DNA from: Erinaceus europaeus
Taxonomy: Eukaryota; Chordata; Mammalia; Eulipotyphla; Erinaceidae
NCBI RefSeq assembly: GCF_950295315.1
Contig: NC_080177.1
Span: forward strand, 84,696,716-84,760,715
DNA length: 64,000 nt
Reading direction: 5' to 3'
The notes beneath the pieces were generated by a model that saw only the letters and a list, made by a program, of their open reading frames with translations, did not search any database and was not told the DNA's origin. Position 1 is the stretch's first letter, and each line of letters starts with the position of its first letter. Positions 10,203-22,231 of this stretch are shown here, one piece after another. The translations under genes and the position numbers were made by a program.

Positions 10203-10422
10203 TTTTAAACATTTTAAATTATCTTTATTTATTGGATAGAGACAGCCAGAAATTGAGAGGGAAGGGGGTGATAGAGAGGGAGAGAGATAGAGAGACACCT
10301 GCAGCCCTGCTTCACAGCTTGTGAAGCTTTCCCCCTGCAGGTGGGGGGTCAGGGGCTCAAACCCAGGTCCTTGCTCATTGTAGCATGTGCACTTAACCAG
10401 GTGCGCCACCACCCGGCCCCCA
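10203..10422 (-). mobile_element. SINE-B, near full length
   Basis: The TTTATTTATTGGATAGAGAC tail is at the left and AACCAGGTGCGCCACCACCC head at the right, with a well-preserved body. Confidence 0.94.
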
Positions 10423-10423
10423 A

Positions 10424-11281
10424 TATGATCATTTTTAATTTTCAGTCTTTGAACTCTTGAACTTGTATCCTGAGCCTGACTGTAGCAAATATAGTGTGAG
10501 TCCGTGCTGAGGAGTGAAGTCAGTATGGGAAGAGAGCTGCCCAGCTGGCTCTGGGTCAGGCCTTCCTCAGCCACAGACCTGGGCCTGAGAAGACGCGTCT
10601 TTTAACTAAATATGGAGGGTAGCTGACCTCAAACTAAATCAGCCATGACCTGGGATTATTTGGAAGCCGAGTAACAGAAAAGTGGGCAGCGCGTGTTGTT
10701 GGCTCAGACTCTAGGCACTTGCCTACACTGGAGTCCTCTGGGAGTAGGGTGGGGCAGGCAGTCGGGGGACTGTGTGTGAGGTGACCCCCAAAGGCTTAGC
10801 TCCAACGGAAGCAGCAGCAGCAGACTCCGAACTTGTGCAGGAGGCTCCCTGCTCATGGAACGCTGTATACAAAAACAAAGCGTGGGGGTGGGCCGCCCAC
10901 CATGGGCCCTCCGTGAACTCAGAAACAAAGGGACCTCCAGGGGCCGTCACCACACAGCTTGTTAACCGTGGGCAGGGGCCACCCAACAATCCCTTTCGTC
11001 GCCAGTGTCCCGCCAGGGAGGTCACAGTGGCAGGTGCGAGGCACGCTGGGTCCTGTAGGTTGCTGGCCTACACGTGTCCCCTCTAGGCACAGTTCAAACG
11101 GTTAAGAAAGGGACTAAGGGCAGAAGCAAGACAGAGGATTTTCCCCCCTGACTGAAGAGTCAGCCAAAGAATACAGACTTCTGGGAGTCGAAATCAGGAG
11201 CAGAAAGCACAGGAAGGAAAACATGAGCTGTGGCTGTTGAAGAGCTAGAGAGTCAGGCAGATCCGCCCTGAGAACGGAAAG
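10424..11281. other. Unique, relatively GC-rich segment
   Basis: Positions 10690-11090 are richer in G+C and CpG than their surroundings and are open on both strands (about 100 codons each way). No domain is recognisable. A weak resemblance to a retroviral zinc knuckle was rejected because the CCHC spacing is absent. Confidence 0.4.
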
Positions 11282-11287
11282 CTTTAG

Positions 11288-11650
11288 TGTTGCTTTCGCC
11301 GGGCTGGCTTCACGGGCGGGTAACATGAACCGGGACTCATGGCTGGGTTGTAGGCAGTATCTCTTTATTCATGCAGGACGCAGCACAATCTAAGACGAGC
11401 TAAGCTAAACTCAAGTACTGTAAAACTCACAATACTGTCTTTATATATACTTGCCAAGTAGGGTGGAAACAGGATGTGACATAGAGAGGGTAGAGAGAAA
11501 AGTGACTGGTGAAAATCAGAGTGTGACAAGCAGAGGATCAGGGTGAACAGTGGTTATGTAAATAGAATGAAGTGGTTATGTAAATAGAATAGTGTTAAGC
11601 AGGGAGGATTTAAACCAAATGAAACAGAAGGGGTCTCATGCATACCAACA
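11288..11650 (-). mobile_element. Solo endogenous retroviral LTR (copy 2)
   Basis: Same family as 6827-7316: shared GTAGGCAGTATCTCTTTATT and CTTTATATATACTT blocks, the latter being a TATA box on the minus strand. Flanks CTTTAG (11282-11287) and CTTCAG (11651-11656) are a 6-bp target duplication with one change. Only two TATGTAAAT cores (11555, 11577) are present, 22 bp apart, and part of U3 is missing. Confidence 0.82.
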
Positions 11651-11656
11651 CTTCAG

Positions 11657-12268
11657 GGCAACCCCATCACGGTGGCAGTGGGGGCCCAGTATTGTGAGCC
11701 CTACACTTCAGAGAAGAGCAGCTCCCTCGGGAAAGAGCCACCATTCTGGAATGGCTACTCTCCCTCACATTCACTGTCTGGCCTACTCTCAGGAGAACCC
11801 AGCGACTCCTAGCTTGAGGTGTGGTGGTCTGGGGGAGGGACATGAAATAGAACACCAATCTAGCTCCCTGGTTGTCTTGTGGTCAGCACAGGGTGGGGGA
11901 GGGAATAGAAATATTTCTGAAGTCACGGTGCAGACATATAGGCTCACTGAAGTCAGGGAGAACTCATCCATCCGGGACCAACCAGTCAGCCAACAAATAA
12001 GCAAATTAAAAAAAACACCCAAAGTTCCATGGGGAAGGGGTGGTAGGAGGGGGTCCACCCAGTAGGAATGAGCGGATTTCCATGGGCCAAGACAAGAATT
12101 TGGACCCCCAGTGACCCGCACAGAGGGAAGCTTCCTGAGTGATGGAACGGGGCTGTGGTGTTTCTCACTATCTCTGTCTGTCTGTCTGAAAAGAGGGACT
12201 GATGGGAGTGGAGAGAAATATGCAGTTGTGGCACCCCTATGACAACCCTGGCAGAAAAACAACAACAT
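11657..12268. other. Unassigned segment, with a possible old SINE at 12060-12265
   Basis: Positions 11650-12065 are open on the + strand for over 130 codons, and the minus strand is open for 230, but no domain is recognised. From about 12070 a SINE-like order appears (GGAAGCTTCCTGAGTGATGG, CTCACTATCTCTGTCTG, ACAACCCTGGCAG), very diverged. Confidence 0.35.
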
Positions 12269-12283
12269 AAAAATACTTCCACC

Positions 12284-12532
12284 CACAGACAGAAGTCGAA
12301 AAGTAGGAACAGAAGGGGGAACACACAGCAGAACTTGGACTGGAGTTGGTGTGTTGCACCAAAAGTCAAGGACTCTAGGCTGGCGGGGAGGGTTCTGGTC
12401 CTGGAACAGGATGGTGGAGGAGGGCCTAGTGGGGGTTAGAGTGTCCTGTGGGAAACTGGGAAATGTGACACAGGTACCCACTACTGTGTTTTACTATTGA
12501 TTGTAAACCACCAATCCCCCCAAGAAAGAAAG
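12284..12532 (+). mobile_element. L1 3'-UTR insertion (short lineage), 249 bp
   Basis: It contains GGACTGGAGTTGGTGTGTTG, TCCTGGAACAGGATGG and CCTAGTGGGGGTTAGAGTG, the same order as the L1 3' UTR at 39990-40200. It is flanked by a perfect 15-bp duplication AAAAATACTTCCACC (12269-12283 and 12533-12547). It is a severely 5'-truncated L1 with an A-rich tail. Confidence 0.9.
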
Positions 12533-12547
12533 AAAAATACTTCCACC

Positions 12548-12842
12548 ATCTTTAAAGACCTACTATAGTAATTTATTTTATCAGGTTTGTTATTTGATCC
12601 TACCTGAGTATTAAGAAGCAGTCTAAGGGATAGTAAAGGCAATGTTTTCTCTATACCCACTTTTCATTTACTGGAGGGTGGAGTGCCCATTCTAGTAAGA
12701 GTTGCTGAAAGGTCATATAGGTTGCGTTGTGATGGGCCAGACTGCTGGTTGACTCTAGTCTGACTGTATTTTAATACTCAATAGTTTGTGTGTTTCGCTC
12801 TCCATATATATATCTTGGCCTATATCCAATGCTAAGAATTTG
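12548..12842. other. Unique DNA
   Basis: AT-rich; no recognisable repeat or exon. Confidence 0.4.
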
Positions 12843-13046
12843 TCTACTTTATTTTATTATTTTTTCTTTTTTAATTTATTTTTTATTTAAGAAAGGATAA
12901 ATTAACAAAACCATAGGGTAGGAGGGGTACAACTCCACACAATTCCCACCGCCCAATCTCCATATCCCACCCCCTCCCCTGATAGCTTTCCCATTCTCTA
13001 TCCCTCTGGGAGCATGGACCCAGGGTCGTTGTGGGTTGCAGAATAT
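12843..13046 (-). mobile_element. L1 3' end, long-3'-UTR lineage
   Basis: TTTATTTAAGAAAGGATAAA, CACACAATTCCCACCGCCCA and CTGGGAGCATGGACCCAGGG are shared with 22740-22920 and 63230-63380. The truncated element ends near GTTGTGGGTTGCAG. Confidence 0.88.
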
Positions 13047-13055
13047 AAGTATTTT

Positions 13056-13204
13056 TATTGGGACTCAGGCGGTAGCACAGCAGGTTAAGCGTAGGTGGTG
13101 CAAAGCACAAGGACCGGCATAAGGATCCCAGTTCAAGCCCCCGGCTCCCCACCCGCAGGGTCACTTCACAGGTGGTGAAGCAGTTCTGCAGGTGTCTGTC
13201 TTTT
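13056..13204 (+). mobile_element. SINE-A, 3' truncated
   Basis: Head GGCGGTAGCACAGCAGGTTA, B-box region AGTTCAAGCCCCC and body to GCAGGTGTCTGTCTTTTG. The tail is absent, which is unusual for retroposition and suggests a later deletion. Confidence 0.88.
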
Positions 13205-13504
13205 GACAACAGTCACAACTAGCAAGAGTTCACCAGGTTGCATTAACTTGGAGAGTGCAGCTACACATCAGCTTAGAGGTTGTTTCTCCCAGGATGACAT
13301 TTACTTCCTAGTCATTGTCTTGGCTCAGGGTTACTTAAGTGCTCCTGGCAAAAAAAAAAAAAAAGCAAAAAAAAAGGCAGTTTGCACAGTGTGATCAAGT
13401 CCAACACTGATTCTGTTTGATGGAAGTCTGCCAGTTCACCTCTAAAGTGCAGTTTCTAGGCAAGCAGCCACTGAGCTGGGCCATGGTTTAAGGTGGATCC
13501 AGAT
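13205..13504. other. Unique DNA with a short poly-A
   Basis: An A-rich run lies at 13350-13376; otherwise nothing is recognised. Confidence 0.4.
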
Positions 13505-13860
13505 AATTTTTAAAAATTTCTTTATTGGGGGGCTAATGGTTTATAGTTGACAATAAAATAGAATAGTTTGTACATGCATAACATTTCCCAATAACAATTT
13601 AATGCCCACTAAGTCCTCCTCTGCCATCATGATCCAGAACCTGAACCCCCTCCCCCCCCAAAAAAAAAAAAACCAGAGTCCTTGACGTTGGTGCAATACG
13701 CCAGCTCCAGTCCAACTTCTGCTTAGTGTTCTGCCTTCTGGTCTTGGTTTTCCAGCTTCTGCCTATGAGTGGGATCATCCCATATTCACCCTTCTCTTTC
13801 TGACTTATCCCGCCTCACAGGATTCCTTCAAGCTCCATCCAGTATGGGGTGCCAACCAAC
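13505..13860 (-). mobile_element. L1 3' end (short lineage), 5' truncated
   Basis: The minus strand gives the end of ORF2 (GATTCCTTCAAGCTCCATCC appears on +), then GTGCAATACGCCAGCTCCAG, CCTCTGCCATCATG and the terminal TTCTTTATTGGGGGGCTAAT. These correspond block for block to 20712-21010. Confidence 0.9.
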
Positions 13861-13879
13861 TTTTTAAAAGTATGGTTTT

Positions 13880-14230
13880 GGGGGTCAAGTGGTAACACAG
13901 CAGGTTAAGCGCACGTGGCACGAATTGCAAGGACCGGCGTAAGGATCCCGGTTCGAGCCCCCGGCTCCCCACCTGCAGGGGGGTCACTTCAGAGGTGGTG
14001 AAGCAGGTCTGCAGGTGTCTGTCTTTCTCTCCCCCCTCTCTGTCTTCCCCTCTTCTCTCCATTTCTCTCTGTCCTATCCAGCAACAAGGACATCAGTAAC
14101 AACAACAATAATAACCACAACATAGAGTAAACAATGTGGGCAACAAAAGGGAAACAAGTGGCCTCCAGGAGGACTGGATTTATGGTGCAGGCACCCAGCC
14201 CCAGCAGTAACCCTGGAGGCAAAAAAAAAA
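13880..14230 (+). mobile_element. SINE-A with 3' extension, full length
   Basis: Head GTCAAGTGGTAACACAGCAG, perfect B box GGTTCGAGCCC, body, ACAACAATAATAACC, then the extension GGCCTCCAGGAGGACTGG ... CCCTGGAGGC plus poly-A. AGTATGGTTT flanks it at 13869-13878 and 14232-14241. It is a good reference for the extended form. Confidence 0.95.
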
Positions 14231-14241
14231 AAGTATGGTTT

Positions 14242-14439
14242 CTGCCCATTTTTCATCAGTCGCTGTTTGTATTCAGACTATAAGCTGGACTAAAGCAAGA
14301 TAAAGCCTCAGGAAACTTAATGATTCTGTTGGTCTGTCTAAAGAGTATCTCTTGGTTAGAAAGATGCCTTATCTTCCTTCTTATTCACTTAGTTTCAGAC
14401 ACAGACCTGCAGTTAGAATGTCCTTTCTTTCACTCTTTT

Positions 14440-14483
<44 letters not shown>

Positions 14484-15621
14484 TTTTGTAAGTCCTCTTT
14501 TCAAGTCTCTCATTTCAACCTTTTCGCTTCTAGATATTCATTCTTTCTCTTAGTCGATTAAACACAAGTCTTGCTTCCTTTCACACTTTCAGAGTTAGTG
14601 ACTCATATATACCCCACCTAAGATTTTGGTTATGTAGACTCATTACTCTTCCAATTAAAATCCAAGTTATTATGAGAATAATTTATCAAAGTAGAAATCA
14701 ATGTTAATAAAAATTATGATTTAAACTCTGAATTTTATTATTCAGATTTTTCTAGGAGGTTGTTAATATTGGGGTATGATCTGCGTACTGCGCTTAGTTA
14801 TTTATTAAAATGGAGTTCCTAAGCATTGAACGCATTTATACTGCAGGGAAATGTTCCATTTAATAACTTGAACTCTATTTCTAAGATAAATAGTTTTGTA
14901 GTTCTCTAAGACTAGGTGAGTATTCAAATTAGTGGAGTTAAATCAGCTGAAAGAATGAGTGAGTATGATTTCCTCCACTCTAAGGATGCAATGTTTTCTA
15001 AAAAAAATGACTTTTTGTTACCTAAGCCCTTTAAATATTGTTTTCAGAGTAAAATGGAGTCAGAGCAGACTGTCCCTACTCAGTGAGCTTTGCTGGAGTC
15101 AGTAGTGTTAGCCTTAGACATGTTACTACCATATTGGGTAACTGCAAAAGTCAGGATGCATTTTTGCATAGAAAATATACATCTTGAATTTTCTGACAAC
15201 TCAGTATTATGTGTGTTTGGTGAAACTGGGCAAAAATATGTTGAACAATTTCATACTAGATTTATTTTAAGAATTCAACATGAGAACAATAAATTCAAGT
15301 ACAAATAACTGAATTCATCGGGGACGTGTCAAAGTAACTTGTAAAAGCTTTGAAACATACTGTGTTTTAAATTTCCTAGCACGCTCATTTATATTCACTC
15401 ATATTATTCCAGACCATTGTAAATTTCATATCATCGATTTAGATGAGCAATGACTCATGTGACATATCTAATTGTGAGATTTAAGACGTACCAGAAGTAA
15501 TGGCCTACATGGCATAAAGATTTTATAGTTCTACCAGTCAAAATGTAATACACCATTCAAAGATCATTTTACTACCAGTAAAGTTATATGTTAGCAAAGC
15601 TGATATTTTCTTTTCTTTCCT
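14242..15621. other. Unique DNA with a (CTTT)n tract
   Basis: (TTTC)n occupies about 14440-14484. The rest is AT-rich, without recognised repeats or exons. Confidence 0.5.
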
Positions 15622-15958
15622 CTTTCTTTCTTTTTTTTTTTTTTTGCCTCCAGGGTTATCACTGGGGCTCAGTGCCTGCACTATGAATCCAGTGCTCCTG
15701 GAGGCCTTTTTTTCTGGTTTTGTTGCCCTTGTTGTTATTGTCATTTTTATTGTTTTTATTGCTGTTGTTGGATAGGACAGAGAGAAATTGAGAGAGGAGG
15801 GGAAGATAGAAGGGGAAGAAAGATAGACACCTGCAGACCTGCTTCGCTGCCTGTGAAGTGACCCCCTTGCAGGTGGGGAGCCGGGGGCTCGAACTGGGAT
15901 CCTTATGCCGGTCCTTGTGCTTTGCACAACCCTAACTCACTGTGCTACCGACTGGCCT
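15622..15958 (-). mobile_element. SINE-A with 3' extension
   Basis: Poly-T, then GCCTCCAGGGTTATCACTGG (reverse of the extension), then TTTGTTGCCCTTGTTGTTAT, the GA-rich body and GGGGGCTCGAACTGGGATCC, ending in a decayed head. Confidence 0.93.
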
Positions 15959-16006
15959 TCCTCTCTTTAATTTTCTAGCTCTAGTTAACTGAGTTAGATA
16001 TTTAGC

Positions 16007-16201
16007 CTGGGATGGGGTTAGATAGCATAATGGTTATGCAAAGCGATTCTCATGCCTGAGACTGCAAAGTCCCAGGTTCAATCCCCCACACCACAATAAG
16101 CCAGAGCTGTGCAGTGCTCTGGTATTTGCCTCTGTGTCTTTCTCTCTCTGCATCTCTCCCCAAAATAAAGTAAATAAAATACATAAAAAAATAAAAAAGA
16201 A
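16007..16201 (+). mobile_element. SINE-C copy
   Basis: Head GCATAATGGTTATGCAAAG, B box GGTTCAATCCCC, GCCAGAGCTGTGCAGTGC and an AAATAAAGTAAATAAAA tail. Flanks TTTAGCCTGG and TTTAACCTGG look like the target duplication with one change. Confidence 0.88.
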
Positions 16202-17854
16202 ATTTAACCTGGAGTAACATTGCCATGCAAAACAGGGGTAGGTCTTGTTAACTAATATTCACAGAGCTTCGTAAAATATAATCACAGCGGCATCAAACTG
16301 CATTCTCGGTGAATCGCAGCAATTGTAGCATCTTCTTTGTAAGGATTCCAAACCTTCTCTAATAGTCTGACACTGAACAACCGCAAGGGAAGTCGTAAAG
16401 CTCTCACTGACTGTCATCAAAAGCCAGCAGGTGACATGCCAGGTAAGCAGACAGTACACACTGGAGACAGAAGGAAAAGACTGAAAGAGGAGAGAAAATC
16501 GGTGAGATCCAGAACCTTGGATGAAGTAGCAGCGGCTGTGTTTGCTCTTTCCTGAGGAGGCTTTGCCAAGTCATTCAAGTAGACGGCTTTTGACTTACAC
16601 ATCGCCAGGTGAAGCTAGTTGTCAGGGGTGTGACATTATTGACACCTGTGTGCGCAGCTGAGGAAGCATTTTCTTATGAGTGTGAATCCTACAGTCAACA
16701 TCCATGACCTTGAGTTACTCAGTCTCTCGTGTTCAGTTTTCTCCTTGTAACATGTAAATTAGGAACTGGGTTATAGGAAAATGATCAAGTGCCTGGAACA
16801 TAGTAAGAATCACTGACGAAAGGACTGTTATCACTAGTAGATAGGTAAATATAGCTTACCCACGTGATTATTCAGATTATGTTGCTTTTCCTCCATTGTA
16901 ATGCCCAGAGATAATGAGCTCCTTTAAATCAAAAGTCCCTGTCTCTCGCTCTTCCTTCCTTTCCTCCCTCCCTCTTGCTGTTTCCATAAGTGTATATTCC
17001 CACAGCCTTTCTAATGATATTTTCTTTTTTCTTCCAGTTGTTCCCTGTATGAAAAGGTCTTGATGGTTCCATCCATCCTGATTTTTTTTTTTTTTTTTTT
17101 AAATAGCTGTTGTTGCTTTAACTCAGTCCCCTGGAGGGACACACCTCAGCTGCTAGCCACTTGCCATGCCCTCAGAAGTTGTCTGGGATTTCTTTTTCGA
17201 GTCAGCCGTGGTAGCCTGAACTGATCAGAAGTCTTTAATCGCATCCACATTTTTATCCCTAAATGCACTCGTGGGTCCTTGTGAGCAGTTCAATATCTTA
17301 CTGCCCCTGTGTTTATAAGGTCAGCACCCAGAATACGTCTTGGCCACCAGCCATGTGCTCTGCTGGGTAACTCCCAACTTGAATACAGCCGTCACTGAGA
17401 ATGGCTTTTTGAATCCTAATGGGTTCCCTCTCACCCATTTTTTTTCCCTAATCCATGAATGACAAATGTCAGGGCTCACTTGTGGCTTAGTGAATTTCCA
17501 AAGAGAGCCTGGCCGTTTTTGTTGAGTGTTTAGGTGTTTTTCATTGCACTTGCTAGTTGAGTGGGGAGAGAGAAGCGAGGCCAGTTTTGCTTCATAGCCG
17601 TGCCTCTGGAAGTCCCTCTCCATCCATTCTGAATGACAGTCTGGCAGAATAGAGGATTCCAAGTTGAAAGCCTTTCTCTTTCACTTATCTCACGGCTAGT
17701 CACTTTCAAAAAGTTAACTGGGGTGCAGCTGCAATTTTCACCCACCTCACACCCAGATAATGGAAACCTTTAGAAAAAACAGATCTTACGATCATGTGTG
17801 GGCGATAATAAAAATGGTATTTCCAAGTGTGAAAACCCTCAGAGAAGTGTGACA
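16202..17854. other. Unique DNA, nothing recognised
   Basis: About 1.65 kb. It has a poly-T at 17082-17100 and a 113-codon minus-strand frame (17321-17662) with no recognisable domain. No SINE or L1 is visible. Confidence 0.45.
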
Positions 17855-17892
17855 GCAAATTATTATTATTATTAATAATTATTATTATTATT
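17855..17892. repeat. (ATT)n microsatellite
   Basis: TTATTATTATTATTAATAAT-type array of about 38 bp. Confidence 0.9.
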
Positions 17893-17894
17893 TT

Positions 17895-18480
17895 GCCTTT
17901 AGAGTTTCTGTTGAGAAGTCTACAGATGGTCATGGCTTTTCTTCTGTATGTGATCCTCTGCTTTTCCCTTTTCTGCCTTCAGGATCCTTTCTTGGTCTTT
18001 GACAATTTAAAAATGATGTATCTTGGTTTGCATTGATCTAGAGCAAGGATCCAAGTGATTCTTGGACATACACATGTCCCCAGTTCAGAAGTTGGGGAGA
18101 TTCTCTGCTATTAAGTCACTCACTGTATGTTCTCCTTATCTCTGCCTTCTCTCCTTCTGGGATTCCTATTATTCAAATGTTGCTCCTTCTGAGCTCATCC
18201 CAGGTGTCTCTAGTACTTTGTTACCTTTTATTTTATCACCTTGTCATCTCTTTGCTAGGCCATCTGCTAGGTCATGTCTCCTGCTTTATCTTCTGTGTCA
18301 CTGAGCCTGTTTTTAGCCTCTGCCCTTCTGTTTTCTAGTTCCTCCAATCTGTTTGTTAACTCGCCGATTGTCTTTCTGTTCTCAATGTCTTTGGCTTTCG
18401 ATTTGTCTACTAAAGCCTGTTATTCTGCTGTTGCTGTTGTTGTTGTTTGCAGTCGTCATGTTCTGCTCATTCTGCTGCTG
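17895..18480 (-). mobile_element. Old L1 fragment, 5'-region type
   Basis: TTTCTGTTGAGAAGTCTACA, TTGACAATTTAAAAATGATG, GGGAGATTCTCTGCTATTAA and CTTCTGGGATTCCTATTATT occur in the order of a segment commonly found antisense in old mammalian L1 copies. Limits are approximate. Confidence 0.65.
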
Positions 18481-18723
18481 GTACTATTTGTAGTGATCAT
18501 GTTCTGACACTAGCTACTCTGGTGCCTAGTTCAGCTACAGCAGTTGGTATCGCAGCTATCTTAGCTTTTGCTCTTTGAGCTCATCCCGGTCCAGTTTCCT
18601 GTCTCTCGTGGGGTGTCCTCTGTTCTCCTGTATCCTTTGGGTGGGGAGGGGGCAAGAACTCACAGATGTCCTGTGTTTTCCTTTAGTGTTCTTAGTTATG
18701 CAGCTGTTCACAGATGTTATACG

Positions 18724-18763
<40 letters not shown>

Positions 18764-20699
18764 ATCCCCTTCTCTAAAGCTTCTCACATTCTCTGTGATC
18801 TTCTTTCTGGATAGATGGAGATCTGAAGAGATTTCTTGAGTAGAAGTTCTCTCTGCTTGTCTTCCTGCAGCCTTCTTGGCTCCTTTCTTAATTCTAAAGG
18901 ACTCATCTCTACTTTGACAAGGAAGGGAAGAAAAGCTGTACAAAGTTTCAGTTCCCTAATTACCACAGTCATGTTGAGAGGGGTGAGGGGGGTCACTGTT
19001 ATCAATGCCAATGACCAAAGCATGAGAGTCACAGAGACAGAATGGGATACCACTCATTAGAATTCAGATGTCTGGCCAAGCAAGGGAAGACAGACACTGT
19101 TTCATCCTTTCAAGACATCCTTATAATCTAATCAGTATTTTGTTCCTAAAACTTTAAAAGATTTAAATATCTACCTTGTAAAGCAAAATTTAAAAAGCAG
19201 AAAGCCTCAGACTGGAGAAATAGATCAACAGGTAGGGCACATACCTTGAAGGCATGAGGCTTCAGGTTTGCTAAAAAATGAGAGAGGCAAAAACAAATGA
19301 AGTATCCTAAAAAGCTCATTAATTTCTTTCTCTCTACTCTCAATTTTGAAAAAAAAAGAGTTTTATTTTCCAGTTCTGTGGTAGACTACACAAAATGAAA
19401 GCTGCTTGTTTCTCTTTAGCTGAAGGTAATTAGTATCTCCAAACTTTAGTGTTATAAGACTGCCTAGCACACCACACTTGGTATGCTCTCTCCATTTCAC
19501 AGGCTATCTTGCAGTGTGTTTTGATTCTTTTCTGTCTCACAAGCACTTAGAATCAGTGATATTCTTCTTGCAGATTTCAGGTGAGTTGATAGACAGGTCC
19601 AGTACATGCACTTAAGAAGAGCACATGGTCAGATTTGACCTTTGGGTTCTGCCAGTTGAGGGGTAATTGCATTGAAATCACTACCCTGCCAGGGAGGAAA
19701 AGCTGGCTGAACACTGACCCCCTGCTTAAATAAAATGGGGTTATTATTTTTTTCTCTATCAGGTGAATCTTTTGACACTTTGATACCAAGTGCCATTACC
19801 TCTGTCTAGACTGTGAATTGCAGAATTCTCTGTGTGATTTAATAGCCTGAACCTGTCATGAAATATTTATAACTTTTCCTTGTGCATCGAACATTCAGAG
19901 TTTCCTTACAGCCATGTGCTGAACGCTGTGCTGCAGGCGCTGCCGTACTACGCCATATTTATCTTGTGCAAGCACAGGTTTTCTGACAACAGTGTGTTTT
20001 GTGTTGTCCTCTCTTGTAGACCTTTGATAATATCCAATGAAAAAAAATCAAATTTTGGTCAACCATGTGGGCATCATCTTTATGAACTTTAAAAGGTTGT
20101 ACAAATGGGACTGCTTTTTACAAGCTATAATTTTTAACCAAGTTTTACAGTAAAATTTAAAGGCAGAGCTGATATTCTGAGAGACATGCAGATGTCAACT
20201 AACATTCCCAAACCACCTGCTGTCATTCTACACACTGCACTCACACAAACGGAATGGCATCTTCAAACCCAAAGGAACTTTGACGATGTTGCCTGTATCT
20301 TCTGGACATACGTATCTGTGTGTGCACACACTCCTATATGCTATGATCTCAATGTCTGCATCCATATTCGTATGTTTAATTCCTAATTTACAACATAATG
20401 GCATTTGGAGGTGGGATCTTTGGGAGGTCAGCTAAGGTTTTTTAATTCATGAAGATAAGAGTTACATGAGGAATGCATATGATTGAACAGAGAGAAGCAG
20501 GGGAGAGCTCCTCTCAGGTAGCTATGGAGGAAAGGGGAGTGAAGTCCTCTGAACGTCTCCAAGAGGTCCTTTTTCAGACATGAGACTTCCAGGGACTTAA
20601 TCTTAAGAGTCTCAGTCTCCAAAGCTGTGATAAATGGGTATCTGTTGTTTTGTAACCCAGCCTTTATATAACAACTCATGTTATGACACGTAAATATGC
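18481..20699. other. Mostly unique DNA, with (GT)n at 18725-18762
   Basis: A pure (GT)n of about 38 bp is clear. A faint SINE-D-like fragment (GGCATGAGGCTTCAGGTTTG) lies at 19205-19290. No exon is recognised. Confidence 0.45.
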
Positions 20700-20705
20700 T
20701 TGTAT

Positions 20706-21515
20706 GTATTTATTTTAAATTTCTCTATTGAGGCACTAATGGTTTTTGGTCGACAGTAAAATATAATAGTTTGTACATGCATGACATTTCCCAGTTAATA
20801 ACTCAACCCCCACTAGGTCCTCCTCTGCCATCATGTTCCAGGACCTGAATCCTCCCCCCACCCCTCCCAACCTAGAGTCCTTTACTTGAGTGTGATACGC
20901 CAAGCCCAGTCCAGGTTCTGCTGTGTGTTTTCATTTCTGTTCTGATTTCTCAGCTTCTGTCTGTGAGTGAGATATCCCATCTTCGTCCTTCTCTTTCTGG
21001 CTGGTCTCACTTCACATGATTCCTTCAAGCTCCATCCAAGATGGGGTGAAGAAGGTGAAGTCACCACTTTTAATAGCTGAGTAGTATTCCATGGTGTATC
21101 TAGACCACAACTTGATGAGTCACTCACCTGTTGTTAGACACCTGGGTGTCTTCCAGATTTTGGCTATTACAAATTGTGCTGCTATGAACACAGGTGCACA
21201 CAGATGTTTTTAGATGGGTGTGTTGGATTCCTTAGGCTCTATCCCCAGGAGAGGAATTGCAGGGTCACAGGGCAGGTCCACTTCTAGCCTTCTGAGAGTC
21301 TCCAGACTGTTCTCCACAGGGGCTGGACCCACTGACAGTCCCACCAGCAGTGCAGGGGGGTCCTTTGTCCCCACACCCTCTCCAGCATTTTTTGCTGCTA
21401 CCTTTTCTGATGTGTGACATTCTCAAGGGAGTGAAGTGGTCTCTCACTGTTGTCTTTATTTGCCTTTCTCTGACAGTCAATGACTTGGAGCATCTTTTCA
21501 TGTGTCTGTTTACTC
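20706..21515 (-). mobile_element. L1 3' end (short lineage) with partial ORF2
   Basis: On the minus strand the order is an ORF2 segment (reverse of CTCACTGTTGTCTTTATTTG and CTCCACAGGGGCTGGACC), the TAGTATTCCATGGTGTATCT region and the 3' UTR with ATTGAGGCACTAATGG at the terminus. The frame is broken by substitutions and indels. A SINE-A follows on the right. Confidence 0.9.
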
Positions 21516-21584
21516 TTTCCCTCCTCCCCTTCTTCCCTTCCTTTCTTCTTTGCTTTCTCTCTTCTCTCTCTCTTTATTATTAAT

Positions 21585-21879
21585 ATTTTTTTCTCCAGGG
21601 TTGTCACTGAGGCTTGGTGCTTGCACTATGAATCCACTGCTCCTGGTGGCCATATTCTTTTCCCATTGTTGGTGTTGTTGCTATTGCTGCTGTTATTAGT
21701 ATTGTTGTTTTATTAGTATTATTATAGGACAGGGAGAGATTGAGAGAGGAAGAGAAGACAGAGAGGAGGAGAGAAAGACACCTGCAGACCTGCTTCACCG
21801 CTTGGGAAGCCACCCCTGCTGCAGGTGGGGAGCCGGGGCTGGAACCTGGACCACTCAGCCCGGTGCACTACTGCCTGGT

Positions 21880-21881
<2 letters not shown>
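21585..21881 (-). mobile_element. SINE-A with 3' extension
   Basis: CTCCAGGGTTGTCACTGAGG (extension), GTTGTTGCTATTGCTGCTG (tail), CAGACCTGCTTCACCGC and GGGGAGCCGGGGCTGGAACC. The head is partly deleted relative to other copies. Confidence 0.9.

Positions 21882-21921
<40 letters not shown>
21882..21921. repeat. (CT)n microsatellite
   Basis: A pure CT run between two antisense SINE-A copies. Confidence 0.95.
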
Positions 21922-21922
<1 letters not shown>

Positions 21923-21931
21923 CCCTTTCTT

Positions 21932-22231
21932 TTTTTTAAAATTTTTTATAGCTATTTATTTTCCCTTTTGTTGCCCTTGTTGTTTATTGTTGTTGTACTT
22001 ATTATTGTTGTTATTGATGTCACTGTTGTTCAATAGGACAGAGAGAAATGGAGAGAGGAGGGGAAGACAGAGAGGGGGAGAGAAAGACAGACACCTGCAG
22101 ACCTGCTTCACCGCCTGTAAAGCGACATCCCTGCAGGTGGGGAGCCGAGGGCTCGAACCGGGATCTTTCGGCCGGACCTTGCGCTTTGCGCCATGTGCGC
22201 TTAACCTGCTGCGCCACCGCCCAGCTCCCTC
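21932..22231 (-). mobile_element. SINE-A, full length
   Basis: TTCCCTTTTGTTGCCCTTG tail, full body, GGGCTCGAACCGGGATC B-box region and head TAACCTGCTGCGCCACCGCC. It is well preserved and therefore probably young. Confidence 0.94.

Noticed and set aside
10723..11025. Retroviral nucleocapsid-like zinc knuckle in the minus frame
   Set aside because: Only a GHWRR-like string is seen; the CCHC spacing and any neighbouring gag or pol are missing.
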